Translations under genes and position numbers: made by a program
NCBI RefSeq assembly: GCF_006546775.1
Contig: NZ_VICE01000133.1
Location: forward strand, 1 to 64,000
Direction: 5' to 3'
DNA length: 64,000 nt
Source of the DNA: Marilutibacter aestuarii
Lineage (GTDB): Bacteria; Pseudomonadota; Gammaproteobacteria; Xanthomonadales; Xanthomonadaceae
In this document: positions 33,396 to 43,488 of the stretch, piece by piece
Position numbering within the stretch: the stretch's first letter is position 1
Layout of the letters: every line of letters starts with the position of its first letter
Notes under the pieces: model-generated
What the model was told of the DNA's origin: nothing
Seen by the model: the letters and a program-made list of their open reading frames with translations, nothing else
Database searches by the model: none

Positions 33396-33827
33396 TCAGG
33401 TCGCGTCGATGTCGCCCAGCGCGCGGATCAGGCGCCGCGCCCGCTTGTCGGGCTTGCCTTCCGGCGCCCGGTAGCCGGCGTGGGCGGCCACGCGCAAGGC
33501 ACGTGCCTGTTCGCGCGCGGCGCGCGAATCCTCGCTCTCCTCGTACAGGGTGCGCGCCACGGCGGCCGGCCCGCGCGTATCGCTCAGGCCCAGGACCCGC
33601 ACGTCGAACAGTTCCTCGCCGCGCGCGACGCGCAGTGCATCGCCCACGCGCACCGAACGCGAGGGCTTGGGCCGCTGCCCGCCGACCTCGATCTTGCCGT
33701 TCTCGATCGCCTGCCGCGCCAGGCCGCGCGTCTTGAAGAAGCGGGCGGCCCACAGCCACAGGTCGAGCCGTACCGTGGCCGCGTCGTCGGCAGGCGTGCT
33801 GCCGTCGGGGGATGGAATGTGCGCCAT
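33396..33827 (-). CDS. hslR: Heat shock protein 15 (S4-domain RNA-binding protein)
   Basis: This 143-aa protein has an S4 RNA-binding domain at about residues 18-80 (VRLDLWLWAARFFKTRGLARQAIENGKIEVGGQR) and a basic C-terminal tail (EGKPDKRARRLIRAL). Hsp15 rescues stalled 50S subunits that carry peptidyl-tRNA. It is convergent with the DUF937 gene, 14 bp away, and downstream of rplS behind a hairpin. Confidence 0.92.
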   Translation of the reverse strand: MAHIPSPDGSTPADDAATVRLDLWLWAARFFKTRGLARQAIENGKIEVGGQRPKPSRSVRVGDALRVARGEELFDVRVLGLSDTRGPAAVARTLYEESEDSRAAREQARALRVAAHAGYRAPEGKPDKRARRLIRALGDIDAT

Positions 33828-33878
33828 GGGAGGAAGTCTAGCGGGTCGTTTGCCGGCGAGCCGGCACCAGAACGCAAA

Positions 33879-33899
33879 CGGCCGCCCATGGGGCGGCCG
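33879..33899 (-). terminator. Hairpin after rplS
   Basis: CGGCCGCCC and GGGCGGCCG form a perfect 9-bp stem with a 3-nt loop, followed leftward by TTTGCGTT. It lies 26 bp past the rplS stop and before hslR. The T tract is weak. Confidence 0.6.
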
Positions 33900-33924
33900 C
33901 TGCGGAAACCCGGGCGGGTACGTC

Positions 33925-34311
33925 TTACTTGGCCTTGGCCTTCGCGTAAGCCGCCAGGTCTTCCTTGATGCGGGCCTTCTTGCCTTCCAGGCCGCGCAGG
34001 TAGTACAGCTTGCCGGCGCGGACCTTGCCGCGACGCTTGACGCTGACCGAGTCGATGATCGCGCTGTGGCTCTGGAACACGCGCTCGACGCCGAAGCCGT
34101 GCGAGATCTTGCGCACGGTGAAGGAGGAATTCAGGCCGGCGCTCTTGCGCGCGATCACGACGCCCTCATAGGCCTGGAGGCGTTCGCGGTTGCCTTCCTT
34201 CACCTTGACGTTGACGACCACGGTGTCGCCGGGACCGAACTCGGGCAGCTCGCGCTGTTCCTGCTCGGCTTCGAAGTTCTGCAGAAGCGTATTGAGAGAG
34301 GGCTGGGTCAT
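33925..34311 (-). CDS. rplS: 50S ribosomal protein L19
   Basis: This 128-aa protein has [58 protein letters not shown] and the basic C-terminus AKAKAK. It sits at the 30S-50S interface. It is the last gene of rpsP-rimM-trmD-rplS; the 122-bp gap after trmD is longer than usual and could hold a promoter, but none is clear. Confidence 0.98.
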   Translation of the reverse strand: MTQPSLNTLLQNFEAEQEQRELPEFGPGDTVVVNVKVKEGNRERLQAYEGVVIARKSAGLNSSFTVRKISHGFGVERVFQSHSAIIDSVSVKRRGKVRAGKLYYLRGLEGKKARIKEDLAAYAKAKAK

Positions 34312-34433
34312 GGTTCTGGCCTGTTGGAGTCGTTGTAGCGCGAGTGCACGTGGACCCGCGTCTGGCTGGTTGGAACGTAAGCCGCTAATTGTAACGGATT
34401 TCCCCGCCCCGGCGCCACTGGGGTCGCGGGCGC

Positions 34434-35225
34434 CTACTCCGCCTGTTCAGGCGGCTCGCCGGCACGGCCGTCCGGCAGGACCCGGACGCCCTCGGGACCG
34501 GCCTTCCACTCCTCGAGCAGGGCGCGATCGGCGGGCGTGAGCGCCGCTTCGTCGACCAGGTCGGGGCGGCGCAGCCAGGTACGCCCCAGCGACTGCATCC
34601 GCCGCCAGCGGGCGATACGCGCGTGGTTGCCCGACATCAGCACCTCCGGCACGGTGCCCAGTTCATGCTCGACCGGACGCGTGTAATGGGGGCAGTCGAG
34701 CAGCCCATCCTCGAAACTGTCCTGGACCGCGGACTCGGCGTCGTTGAGGGCGCCGTCCTGGAGACGGGCCACGGCGTCCACGACCACCGCGGCGGCCAGT
34801 TCGCCTCCCGACAGCACGTAGTCGCCGATCGAGAGCTCCTCGTCGACCTCGGCCTGGAGCAAGCGCTCGTCGACTCCCTCGTAGCGCCCGCAGAGCAGCA
34901 CGAACCGCTCGCAGGCCGCCAGCTCGCGCACCTTGGCCTGGTCCAGCGGACGCCCCTGGGGGCTCATGTAGATCACGCGGGCGGGACGCGGGTCGGCCGC
35001 GCGCACGGCCCGCAGGCAGGCGCGCAAGGGGTCGATCAGCATCACCATGCCCGGGCCGCCGCCGAAGGGCCGATCGTCCACGCGACGGTAGTTGCCCTCC
35101 GCATGGTCGCGGGGGTTCCAGCCATGCAGGGACAGCAGGCCGCGCTCGCCGGCACGGCCCACCACGCCGAACGCGGCGCACTGGGCGATGAACTCCGGGA
35201 ACAGGCTGACGACGTCGATGCGCAT
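34434..35225 (-). CDS. trmD: tRNA (guanine37-N1)-methyltransferase TrmD
   Basis: This 263-aa SPOUT methyltransferase makes m1G37, which prevents +1 frameshifting. It starts [12 protein letters not shown], and has [13 protein letters not shown], the knotted SAM site [14 protein letters not shown] and [14 protein letters not shown], and the C-terminal tRNA-binding helices. The length matches E. coli (255). The start follows directly on rimM with 122 bp between them. Confidence 0.98.
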   Translation of the reverse strand: MRIDVVSLFPEFIAQCAAFGVVGRAGERGLLSLHGWNPRDHAEGNYRRVDDRPFGGGPGMVMLIDPLRACLRAVRAADPRPARVIYMSPQGRPLDQAKVRELAACERFVLLCGRYEGVDERLLQAEVDEELSIGDYVLSGGELAAAVVVDAVARLQDGALNDAESAVQDSFEDGLLDCPHYTRPVEHELGTVPEVLMSGNHARIARWRRMQSLGRTWLRRPDLVDEAALTPADRALLEEWKAGPEGVRVLPDGRAGEPPEQAE

Positions 35226-35347
35226 GGGGGCGTGGAAACCGGTGAACGGGGATGGGGGTCGACTCTATCGCGTCGCCGCCGGCCGGGGCCATCACGCGCG
35301 ACGCGGCGGCGCGGGACGGGCGGTCGCACCGGCCCCGGCCCGCGGGA

Positions 35348-35869
35348 TCAGAAGTCGGCGTCCCAGTCGACGCTGACGATGCCGGCTTCGAAGTCCACGC
35401 CGGTCACGTATTGCGGCTGGACGAAGGGAATCATGCGCTCGCGCTCGTCGTCGCGCGCGACCAGGACGTCATTGGCCCCGGTCGAGAACAGGTGCGAGAC
35501 CGTGCCCAGGTCGATCCCCTCGGCATTGACCACGCGCAGGCCCTCCAGGTCGGCCCAGTAGTACTCGCCGGGCCGGGGCGGGGGCAGCGCGTCGCGCGGG
35601 ATGTAGATCTCGGTCCCGCGCGCGGCTTCCGCCGCGTCGCGGTCGATCACGTCGGGCAGGTGGCCCACGAGGTACTTGCCGCTGGCCTTGCCGCGTGCGC
35701 CGCTGACCTGGCGTTCATTGCCCTGCGCGTCGCGCAGGATCCAGGGCTGGTAGCGGAACAGGGCCTCGCGCGGTTCGGTCCAGGACTCGAACTTCAGCTC
35801 ACCACGCAAGCCAAAGGCGCCGAGCACCCTGCCCAGCAGGATGCGGCGCCCTGGCGTTTCCACGGACAT
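35348..35869 (-). CDS. rimM: 16S rRNA processing protein RimM
   Basis: This 173-aa protein is a 30S head maturation factor that binds S19. It has the N-terminal [24 protein letters not shown]-type start and a PRC-barrel C-terminal half ([16 protein letters not shown] ... [18 protein letters not shown]). It lies 28 bp after rpsP in the conserved operon. Confidence 0.96.
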   Translation of the reverse strand: MSVETPGRRILLGRVLGAFGLRGELKFESWTEPREALFRYQPWILRDAQGNERQVSGARGKASGKYLVGHLPDVIDRDAAEAARGTEIYIPRDALPPPRPGEYYWADLEGLRVVNAEGIDLGTVSHLFSTGANDVLVARDDERERMIPFVQPQYVTGVDFEAGIVSVDWDADF

Positions 35870-35897
35870 GCGGCCGCGCCTCGACGCAGCCCCGCAC

Positions 35898-36167
35898 TCA
35901 GGCTTTGGCAGCCGGTGCGTCGGCGCCCTTGAGCGCTTCCTTGTACAGCGTGGCGACCTTGTCGGTCAGCTGCGCGCCGGTGCCCACCCAGTGCTTGACG
36001 CGCTCGGTGTCCAGCTCGATGCGCTTCTCGCCACCGGTGGCGACGGGGTTGTAATAGCCCAGGCGCTCGATGTTGCGGCCATCGCGCGGGTTGCGGCTGT
36101 CGGTGACGATGATGTGGTAGAAGGGACGCTTCTTGGCGCCACCACGCGTCAGGCGGATCTTGACCAT
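35898..36167 (-). CDS. rpsP: 30S ribosomal protein S16
   Basis: This 89-aa protein starts [30 protein letters not shown]-like, followed by [11 protein letters not shown] and [19 protein letters not shown]. It is the first gene of rpsP-rimM-trmD-rplS. In many gammaproteobacteria ffh directly precedes it; here two unrelated genes (36342-41039) lie between. Confidence 0.98.
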   Translation of the reverse strand: MVKIRLTRGGAKKRPFYHIIVTDSRNPRDGRNIERLGYYNPVATGGEKRIELDTERVKHWVGTGAQLTDKVATLYKEALKGADAPAAKA

Positions 36168-36341
36168 CTTTTCGGTTTCCTGTGTTGCCCAGTCGCCAGG
36201 ACGGCGAGGTAAGCCGGCAATTCTAGCCCAGCCCCCGGGGCAATGGAAGATCCCGCCCCCGCCGTGCCTGAACGGGCGTATCGCGTCCCAGCTGCCCCCG
36301 GATGACCCGGACGGGCGATGCCCGCCCGGGTCCGGTCTCCG

Positions 36342-39300
36342 TCAAGGCGTGACCGTCAACCTGACCGGCAGGCTGGCCACCGGCTGGCTGGGGTCGTTGC
36401 TGGCGAAACAGGCACGCGCGCGGTATTCGCCCGGCGCAAGGCCGGCCGCGTTGACGCTCAGCAGTACCGTGCGGTCGGTGCCGCCGTAGACGCGGCCACT
36501 GCCCGGCAGCACCGCGCCGATCCACGCGGCACCGCACTGCGACGCGGCGTTCACCTGGAAGGCCAGGCCGGGATTGGTCGCCGAGGTCGCGCCCCAGGTC
36601 CCGCCCAGCTCGGGCGACTGCACCACCTGGGCCTGGCCGCCGATGCCCTGCAGCGACTGGTACCAGGCCCAGCGGTTGGCGAGCAGGGTCTCTACGTGCA
36701 CGTGCAGCCAGTAGGTGCCCGGCGGCAGCTGCACGTCCTGTCCGGCGAGGGTCGGGTCGAACTGCAGCCAACTGTCGGAGACGCCGATGCCCGCACTGTT
36801 GGGTGCGGCCGTGTACGTCCACAACGGGGGCGTCGAACCGGGCGTGCGCGGATAACCGGCCGGCTTGCCGCCATCGTCCGCGTAGATCGACCAGGTGATG
36901 CTGCTCGCGGTCGACTGCAGGCTGGCGCCGCTGACGACGAATCCGCGCGTGGCCAGGAAGTCGATCGCGCCGCCCTCCTCCATCACGAAGTCGTCGGCGG
37001 CGTAGAAGCCCGAGCCGTAATCGGGCATGAAGGCGCTCAGCGTGCCCGTGGTGACGCCCTCGCTGGTCGAGGCGTAGACCACGTCGCTGACCGCGCCACT
37101 GGGCTGGTGGTTCCACTCCAGCCAGCCACCGCCTTCGTTGGCGACCTTCGCGGCGACCACGCCCCGGCGGCCCGCCTTGAGCGTCAACGACGCGCCGTCC
37201 GCCGGCGCCGTGGCGATGCGCGGCGACGGCACGGACACCGCGACCGGCAAGCGCAGGGTCGCCACGTGCGGCGAGTGCCCGACCGGCTCCAGCACCAGCT
37301 TGCCGAAATTCCAGCTGTCGTCGGCCGGCAGCTTGCGACCGTCCACGATCACGGTGAGCGAGACCTCCTGGTCGCCCTTCACCATGAACAGCGCGGGCCA
37401 GACGATGCCCTTGACCCCTTCCAGGCGCGCGGTCCACAGCACGTTGGGACGACGCACGCTGCGGAAGGTGCGGGTGAAGGTGCAGAAGCCCACGCAGGCC
37501 TGCTCATTCATGCTCGGCAGGTTGAGCGTGCTGGTGTCGCCGCCCTCGACCGGATTGGCCGCCAGGTAGTTGGCGGTGGTCTCGTCCATGACCAGGCCGG
37601 TACGCGAGGCGTTGCGCACCTGCACGCGGCCCGCGCCCATGGCGAAGGCATCGGCCCGGGTCTCGCCGTCCTCGATGTAGACCTCCTGGTCGGCGGTCAT
37701 CATCAGCGCCGACTTGATTTCGGCGGGCGTCCAGGTCGGGTTCAACTGCTTGATCAGGCCCGCTGCGCCGGCCACGTGCGGCGATGCCATGGAGGTGCCG
37801 TTCTTCAGGCCCACCAGGTCTTCGAAGCCTTCGATGGTCGAACCCGCGTCGGCGGCCAGCACCGCCACGCCGGGCGCGGTGATGTCGGGCTTGACCAGCT
37901 CGTAGTTGGCCGGCCCGCGCGAACTGAAGGCACCGAGCACGTCGGGCGTGTTGGCGATGACCTGCGCCGGATAGCCGATCGCCGCCGTGGCCGACACCCC
38001 GCTGGCGAAGTCCCGCACCGCATCGCCGTCGACGCGGGTGATCGCGAAGGCCGGGATGGTGGTGCCCGGGACCGAGGGACTCAGGCCGCCGTCGGCGTTG
38101 TTGGCGATGACCACCGCGATCGCGCCGGCGGCCGATGCGTTGTTGGTCTTGATGCTGAACGAGCAGCCGCCGCGGCGGACGAAGGCGATCGCACCCTGGA
38201 ACACGTTGGCGCCGTAGGCCGAACACGCATCGGTGCCGCTGTCGAAGTCCGGCGCGACCACGAAGGCCGTGGTACCCGGGATCGCGGACTCGTGCGCGAC
38301 GCCGCTGCCGCCGGGCGTGAGCACCACGCCCTGGACCGCGGCCGGCGGTGCGCCGGGACCGGTCAGGTCGAGGATGAACTCGAAGCCCTGGCGGCCATGG
38401 GTCGCTGCGGCGACGGTGGTCACCCAGGGCTCGTGGTGGCCCAGGGTCCCGGCGGCCGGGCCGGAATTGCCGGCCGATGCCGCGACGAACACGCCGGCAT
38501 CCGACGCACCGAGGAACGCCTGCGATACCGCCTCGCTCCAGGGCGCGGCACCGCCGCCGATGGAGAAGTTGATGACGTCGACGCCATCGGCCACGGCCTG
38601 GTCGATCGCCGCCGCGGACGACACGTTCGGGCACAGGCCGTTGCCGTCGCTGGTGCGCGTGTAACACACGTCGTAGGCGATGATGTTGCCACGCGGCGCG
38701 ACGCCGGAGATGTTCACGCTGGCGCCGCGGAACTCGACCGTGCGCGGGTTGCCCGCCGCCGTCGATGCCGTATGCGAGCCGTGGCCATTGGTGTCGCCGA
38801 AGCCGGGCTCTTCGAGGATGCCGGCCACGCCGCAGCGGTTGCCCGGGGCTTCGCAGACGAAGTCGTAGCCACCGATGAGCTTGTCGTTGCAGCGTCCTTC
38901 GTCAACGCCACCGGGTGCACAGGTACCCAGATAGTTGCCGGCACCGTTCGGGTTGACGTGGTGGTAGCCGTCGCTGGCGACGGCGCTGAACGAGGGGCTG
39001 CCGAAATTGATGCCCGAGTCGACGATGCCGAACACGATGCCCTCGCCGCGCGCACCCGGGAGCTTGGGCGTCGACGGCAGGGTCTGTCCCGGCGGCAGGC
39101 CGCTGCCGCCGGCCCACACCTTGTCCGCGCCGATCCGCCGGGGGCCGACGTCGGTGTCCATCTCGTATTCGCGATAGGGCTCGACGAACGCGACCTCGGC
39201 CATGCCCGCCAGTGCGGCGGCTTCGTTGCGCGTCAGGTCGGTGACCACGCCGTTGAGCGCATGCTGCATGCGCCTGCGCACCTGCAGCTGGCGGCCGAGC

Positions 39301-39626
39301 ATGCGGCCCGCACGCGCCACGTGTTCGCCCTGCTGGCGCGCGAGGTCGGCGACATACGCGCGCGCCTCGCCGCTCTGGACGTCGATGCGGCCACCGGCGC
39401 CGCCCTGGCGACGCGGCGCGGGAATGCCGGCGCGATCGCCCTCGTAGTTGGCGAGTGCGGGTTCGACGTAACCGACGATGTAGATCTGCCGCGGACTGTT
39501 GTCGGGTTCCACGACGGCGGGCGCCTTGCCCGAAACCTGCGCCGAGGCGCCCGGGGTCGTCACGCCGGTGATGGCCACGAGCATGGCCGTGCCGAGCGCG
39601 ACACCCAGTCTTGTGTAAGAGAGCAT
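36342..39626 (-). CDS. Secreted S8 subtilisin-like serine protease with PA domain
   Basis: This 1,094-aa precursor starts MLSYTRLG, preferred over an ATG 15 nt upstream because GAGGGGA lies 7 nt before it. A signal peptide ends near GASAQ, and a propeptide/I9-like region spans about 30-160. The catalytic triad is Asp203 (GIVDSGINFG), His282 (NGHGSHT) and Ser612 (NGTSMASPHVAG), with oxyanion Asn387 (SAGNSGP). A protease-associated domain is inserted between His and Ser at about 420-545 (FVRRGGCSFSIKTNNASAAGA). About 450 C-terminal residues form beta-rich extensions with no membrane anchor or sorting signal seen. Several Cys pairs suggest disulfides. It is probably exported by Sec and released by type II secretion, which is inference. 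Confidence 0.95.
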   Translation of the reverse strand: MLSYTRLGVALGTAMLVAITGVTTPGASAQVSGKAPAVVEPDNSPRQIYIVGYVEPALANYEGDRAGIPAPRRQGGAGGRIDVQSGEARAYVADLARQQGEHVARAGRMLGRQLQVRRRMQHALNGVVTDLTRNEAAALAGMAEVAFVEPYREYEMDTDVGPRRIGADKVWAGGSGLPPGQTLPSTPKLPGARGEGIVFGIVDSGINFGSPSFSAVASDGYHHVNPNGAGNYLGTCAPGGVDEGRCNDKLIGGYDFVCEAPGNRCGVAGILEEPGFGDTNGHGSHTASTAAGNPRTVEFRGASVNISGVAPRGNIIAYDVCYTRTSDGNGLCPNVSSAAAIDQAVADGVDVINFSIGGGAAPWSEAVSQAFLGASDAGVFVAASAGNSGPAAGTLGHHEPWVTTVAAATHGRQGFEFILDLTGPGAPPAAVQGVVLTPGGSGVAHESAIPGTTAFVVAPDFDSGTDACSAYGANVFQGAIAFVRRGGCSFSIKTNNASAAGAIAVVIANNADGGLSPSVPGTTIPAFAITRVDGDAVRDFASGVSATAAIGYPAQVIANTPDVLGAFSSRGPANYELVKPDITAPGVAVLAADAGSTIEGFEDLVGLKNGTSMASPHVAGAAGLIKQLNPTWTPAEIKSALMMTADQEVYIEDGETRADAFAMGAGRVQVRNASRTGLVMDETTANYLAANPVEGGDTSTLNLPSMNEQACVGFCTFTRTFRSVRRPNVLWTARLEGVKGIVWPALFMVKGDQEVSLTVIVDGRKLPADDSWNFGKLVLEPVGHSPHVATLRLPVAVSVPSPRIATAPADGASLTLKAGRRGVVAAKVANEGGGWLEWNHQPSGAVSDVVYASTSEGVTTGTLSAFMPDYGSGFYAADDFVMEEGGAIDFLATRGFVVSGASLQSTASSITWSIYADDGGKPAGYPRTPGSTPPLWTYTAAPNSAGIGVSDSWLQFDPTLAGQDVQLPPGTYWLHVHVETLLANRWAWYQSLQGIGGQAQVVQSPELGGTWGATSATNPGLAFQVNAASQCGAAWIGAVLPGSGRVYGGTDRTVLLSVNAAGLAPGEYRARACFASNDPSQPVASLPVRLTVTP

Positions 39627-39866
39627 CTGATTTCCCCTCATGATGCGAACGGATCACCGACCGACCGTCATTGGTCGGAGGCATGTATGAACATGGTGAT
39701 TCCGCTTCTCCCCCTGTGACCTCGCCCGCCCGTGGTTTCCGCCATGCCAGGCCCACGGAAGGCGCTGCGCCGAAGCGTGCGCAACATCACGGAATGTAGG
39801 CGACCCGCCGGGTGAGGCGCAAGACACCGGGGCGACCGCTCGTCAGACAGCGGCCCGGAGCGGTCC

Positions 39867-41039
39867 CTATCCGGCCAGGGGCGGGGCGATGTCGACGCGT
39901 TTGGCCTGCGAGGGATACAGGTGCCGCAAGGCCAGGCAGGGCCGCTCGATCAGGCGCCAGCTCGTCTCGGCCGCCAGCAGTGTCAGCGCCGTGGTGAGCA
40001 GCATCGTGTCGACCAGGCTCCACAACGGCGTCATGCCCAGCGGCAGCAGCCACTGGTGGACCACGATCGCGATGGGCCAGTGGTAGAGATAGCCGCCGTA
40101 GCTGCGGTTGCCCAGCCAGCGGAACGGCGACCAGGCGAAGAAGCCGCGCAGTCCCAGTGTGCGCGGCGCGAATGCGAGCGACGTCAGCACGCCCACCGCG
40201 CCGACGATGTTCACGCTGTACCCCACGACCTGCACCAGCGGGTCGTCCAGCAGGTAGCCATGGCGCAGCAGGTAGAAGGCCAGGATCACCACCAGGCTGG
40301 CGGCGACCATGCGCGGTCCCCAGCGCCCCAGGCGCGCGCGGCCTTCCGGCGTGGCGGCCATCAGGGCGGTCAGCGCACCGCCCGCGAGCGCGTCCAGGCG
40401 CGTGAACAGCAGCACGTAGACCGGTACGTACGAGCTGCCCTGCAGGGTCATCGCGAGACGCAGCAGCGGCGCGAACAGCAGGAAGCCGAACAGGACCCAG
40501 CGCAGGCGGCCGATCGGCAGCATCAGCACCAGCAGGGGCCACAGCAGGTAGAACTGCTCCTCGATCGCCAGCGACCACAGGTGCGAAAGCGGACGGAAGG
40601 CGTCCCAGCCCTGGGCGCTGATGGCGAAGTTGTGCAGGTAGACCCAGTAGGACAACCGCGCCGGCTCGAAGGGCGCGCGCCAGTCTCCGGCGCTCCAGGC
40701 CAGCCAGGCGAACAACACCAGCAACAGGGCGTAATACGGTGGGAAGATGCGCAGGGTACGGCGGAAGTAGAACAGCCTCAGCGCGCGCTCGCGGCCCCTC
40801 AGTCGCAGCAGGATGCCGGTGATCAGGAAACCCGACAGCACGAAGAAGGCATCGATGCCTGCCCACGCGCAATGCACGAGCAGGTTGGGCAGCTTCAATT
40901 GCCAGGGGATCTCCACCCCTTCCCACAACTGGAAGACATGCGCGGCGACGATGCCCATGAAGGCAAAGCCGCGGAACCCGTCGAGAGACGGGAAATACAG
41001 GCCGGCGTCATCCGCCTGCGATTGTGGGACTGCTGCCAC
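39867..41039 (-). CDS. Membrane acyltransferase, OafA/YrhL (acyltransferase 3) family
   Basis: This 390-aa inner-membrane protein has about 10 transmembrane helices. The signature start FPSLDGFRGFAFMGIVAAHVF carries the family R-x-x-A-like helix 1 region, followed by FFVLSGFLITGILL, RRTLRIFPPYYALLLV and HLWSLAIEEQFYLLWPLLV. Such enzymes O-acetylate or otherwise acylate surface polysaccharides, LPS or macrolides. The target is unknown. It lies 240 bp before the protease gene and 92 bp after ffh, same strand. Confidence 0.93.
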   Translation of the reverse strand: MAAVPQSQADDAGLYFPSLDGFRGFAFMGIVAAHVFQLWEGVEIPWQLKLPNLLVHCAWAGIDAFFVLSGFLITGILLRLRGRERALRLFYFRRTLRIFPPYYALLLVLFAWLAWSAGDWRAPFEPARLSYWVYLHNFAISAQGWDAFRPLSHLWSLAIEEQFYLLWPLLVLMLPIGRLRWVLFGFLLFAPLLRLAMTLQGSSYVPVYVLLFTRLDALAGGALTALMAATPEGRARLGRWGPRMVAASLVVILAFYLLRHGYLLDDPLVQVVGYSVNIVGAVGVLTSLAFAPRTLGLRGFFAWSPFRWLGNRSYGGYLYHWPIAIVVHQWLLPLGMTPLWSLVDTMLLTTALTLLAAETSWRLIERPCLALRHLYPSQAKRVDIAPPLAG

Positions 41040-41131
41040 CCGTCGCCCCCTGCGCGACCGTCTCCCCCTTCACAACGCGATCGGTCGGGGGGGAAGGCCA
41101 GCGCACGCCGGGAGGACGGCGCGTGGGCGCC

Positions 41132-42499
41132 TCAGCGGAACGGCATGCCGCCGCGCCCGCCCATCATGCCTTTCATGCCGCGCATCATGCCCTTCATGCC
41201 GCCGCGGCCCAGCTTGCCCATCATCTTTTCCATCTGCTGGTACTGCTTCATCAGCTTGTTCACGTCCGCCGGGGTGACGCCCGCCCCGCTGGCGATGCGC
41301 TTGCGGCGCGAACCGTTCAGCAAGGCCGGGTTGCGTCGTTCCTTGAGCGTCATCGAGCCGATGATGGCGACCATGCGCGGGACTTCCCTGCCGGTGACCT
41401 GGTTCTTGACGTGGTCGGGGATCTGGCCGACGCCGGGCAGCTTGTCCATCAGGCCCGACAGGCCGCCCATGTTCTGCATCTGCTCGAGCTGGTCGCGCAT
41501 GTCGTTGAGGTCGAACTTCTTGCCCTTGGCGACTTTCTCGGCGAGCTTCCTGGCCTTGTCCTGGTCGACCTGCTGCTCGACCTGCTCGACCAGCGACAGC
41601 ACGTCGCCCATGTCGAGGATGCGGCTGGCGATGCGGTCGGGATGGAACACGTCCAGGCCGTCGGGCTTCTCGCCCACGCCGATGAACTTGATCGGGCGGC
41701 CGGTGATGTAGCGCACGCTCAGCGCGGCGCCGCCCCGGGCGTCGCCGTCGGTCTTGGTGAGCACCACGCCAGTCAGCGGCAGTGCCTCGCTGAAGTGCTT
41801 GGCGGTGACCGCGGCGTCCTGGCCGGTCATCGCGTCGACCACGAACAGGGTCTCCACCGGGTCGACGGCCGCGTGCAGGGCCTTGATCTCGGCCATCATG
41901 GCGTCGTCGATGCTGGTGCGGCCGGCGGTATCGACCAGCAGGACGTCGACGTAGGACTTCCTCGCGTCGTCGATCGCCGCGCGCACGATCGCCTCGGGCT
42001 TCTGGTCGGCGCTGGAGGGGAAGAACTGCACGCCGACCTGTTCGGCGAGCGTGCGCAGCTGTTCGATCGCGGCCGGCCGGTACACGTCGGCCGAGACCAC
42101 CATGACCTTCTTCTTGCGGCGATCCTTGAGGTGCTTGGCCAGCTTGCCGACCGTGGTGGTCTTGCCGGCGCCCTGCAGGCCCGCCATCAGGATCACCGCC
42201 GGCGGCGAGGTGTTGAGGTTGAGGTCGGCGGCCGCCGAGCCCATCACCGTGCTCATCTCGTCGCGCACGACCTTGATCAGGGCCTGGCCGGGCGTCAGCG
42301 ACTTGAGCACTTCCTGGCCGACCGCGCGGACCTTGATGCGCTCGATCAGCGCCTGCACGACCGGCAGGGCGACATCGGCCTCCAGCAGCGCGATGCGCAC
42401 TTCGCGCAGGGACTCGCGGATGTTCTCCTCGGTCAGGCGGCCTCGGCCGCGCAGGCGCTCGATGGTGCCGGAAAGTCGCTGGGTCAGGGATTCGAACAT
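41132..42499 (-). CDS. ffh: Signal recognition particle GTPase Ffh
   Basis: This 455-aa protein binds 4.5S RNA and nascent signal sequences and targets them to FtsY at the membrane. It has an N domain (MFESLTQRLSGTIERLRG), a G domain with GLQGAGKTTTVGKLA, DTAGR and TKTDGDARGG, and a Met-rich M domain ending KGMMRGMKGMMGGRGG. The frame is open upstream, but MFESL is the universal start. It is divergent from the CcsA-like gene, as in many gammaproteobacteria. Confidence 0.98.
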   Translation of the reverse strand: MFESLTQRLSGTIERLRGRGRLTEENIRESLREVRIALLEADVALPVVQALIERIKVRAVGQEVLKSLTPGQALIKVVRDEMSTVMGSAAADLNLNTSPPAVILMAGLQGAGKTTTVGKLAKHLKDRRKKKVMVVSADVYRPAAIEQLRTLAEQVGVQFFPSSADQKPEAIVRAAIDDARKSYVDVLLVDTAGRTSIDDAMMAEIKALHAAVDPVETLFVVDAMTGQDAAVTAKHFSEALPLTGVVLTKTDGDARGGAALSVRYITGRPIKFIGVGEKPDGLDVFHPDRIASRILDMGDVLSLVEQVEQQVDQDKARKLAEKVAKGKKFDLNDMRDQLEQMQNMGGLSGLMDKLPGVGQIPDHVKNQVTGREVPRMVAIIGSMTLKERRNPALLNGSRRKRIASGAGVTPADVNKLMKQYQQMEKMMGKLGRGGMKGMMRGMKGMMGGRGGMPFR

Positions 42500-42633
42500 C
42501 GCAGGGAAACCGGAAAACGGGGGCGGGCGCGGATTATAGCGCCCCCTGCGACGGTCCCCGGGCCTCGCGGCAATCACGTCCGAAGGGCGATCGCGGCCAT
42601 ACGGCCGACCGGCGCCTGTGCGACACTCCGCCG

Positions 42634-43428
42634 ATGACAATCGTTCTCATCGCCATCATCGCCTACCTCGCGGCCACCGGCCTGCTGGTCGGCGAACTGC
42701 GCAACGGCCGGCCGGCCGGCGGACCCCGCCCCTGGTGGTGGCTGGCCTGGACCGGCACCGCCTGCCACGCACTCGCCCACGTCATGGCCTGGCACGCGAC
42801 CGGGCGCGCGGACCTGCACTTCTTCGCCGCGCTTTCGCTGGTCGGGCTCGGCATGGCGGGCCTGACCGCCGTCTTCGCGACCCGGGGGCGAATGGCCGCC
42901 CTGGGCGTGGTGGTCTTTCCGCTGGCGGCCGCGGTGCTGGCCGCGGACTTCATGCACGAGCCAGGGGTCGCGCGCGCGCTCGACTGGCGCCTGCAACTGC
43001 ATGCCTGGCTGGCCCTGCTCGCCTACGCCACCCTGGCCGTGGCGGCCTTGCTGGCGGTGATGCTGTGGCTGCAGGAGCGCGCGCTCCGCCGCCGCGAGAT
43101 CCACGGCTGGCTGCGCGCCCTGCCGCCGCTGGTCGAGCTGGAGACCCTGTTGTTCCGCACCATCACGGTCGGCTTCATCCTCCTCAGCGCGACCCTGCTG
43201 ACCGGGCTGCTGTTCGTCGAGAACCTGCTCGCCCAGCACCTGGTCCACAAGACCGTGCTCAGCGTGCTGTCCTGGCTGGTGTTCGGCGGCCTGCTCCTGG
43301 GGCGCTGGCGCCACGGCTGGCGCGGCGCCAAGGCCGTGCACTGGACCCTCGTGGCGATGAGCCTGCTCGTGCTCGCCTTCTTCGGCAGCAAGTACGTGCT
43401 CGAACTGATCCTGCAGCGCGGGACCTGA
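42634..43428 (+). CDS. ypjD: CcsA/YpjD-like cytochrome c assembly-type membrane protein
   Basis: This 264-aa protein has about eight transmembrane helices. Family features: WWWLAWTGTACHALAHVMAW, HAWLALLAYATLAVAALLAVMLWLQE, LFRTITVGFILLSATLLTGLLF and HKTVLSVLSWLVFGGLLLGRWRHGWRG. Conserved His residues in these helices match haem-handling CcsA/ResC relatives, but YpjD members do not have a proven role in cytochrome c maturation. It faces away from ffh across 134 bp, a conserved arrangement. Confidence 0.88.
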   Translation: MTIVLIAIIAYLAATGLLVGELRNGRPAGGPRPWWWLAWTGTACHALAHVMAWHATGRADLHFFAALSLVGLGMAGLTAVFATRGRMAALGVVVFPLAAAVLAADFMHEPGVARALDWRLQLHAWLALLAYATLAVAALLAVMLWLQERALRRREIHGWLRALPPLVELETLLFRTITVGFILLSATLLTGLLFVENLLAQHLVHKTVLSVLSWLVFGGLLLGRWRHGWRGAKAVHWTLVAMSLLVLAFFGSKYVLELILQRGT

Positions 43429-43488
43429 CCTCCCACACCCCTCGTCGCTGGAACGCTGCGTTCCGGCGAATCGCTGCCTGGAGGCCAT

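Noticed and set aside
36318-39719. 1,133-codon rightward open frame opposite the subtilase
   Set aside because: Antisense shadow; the triad and signal peptide are on the leftward strand.
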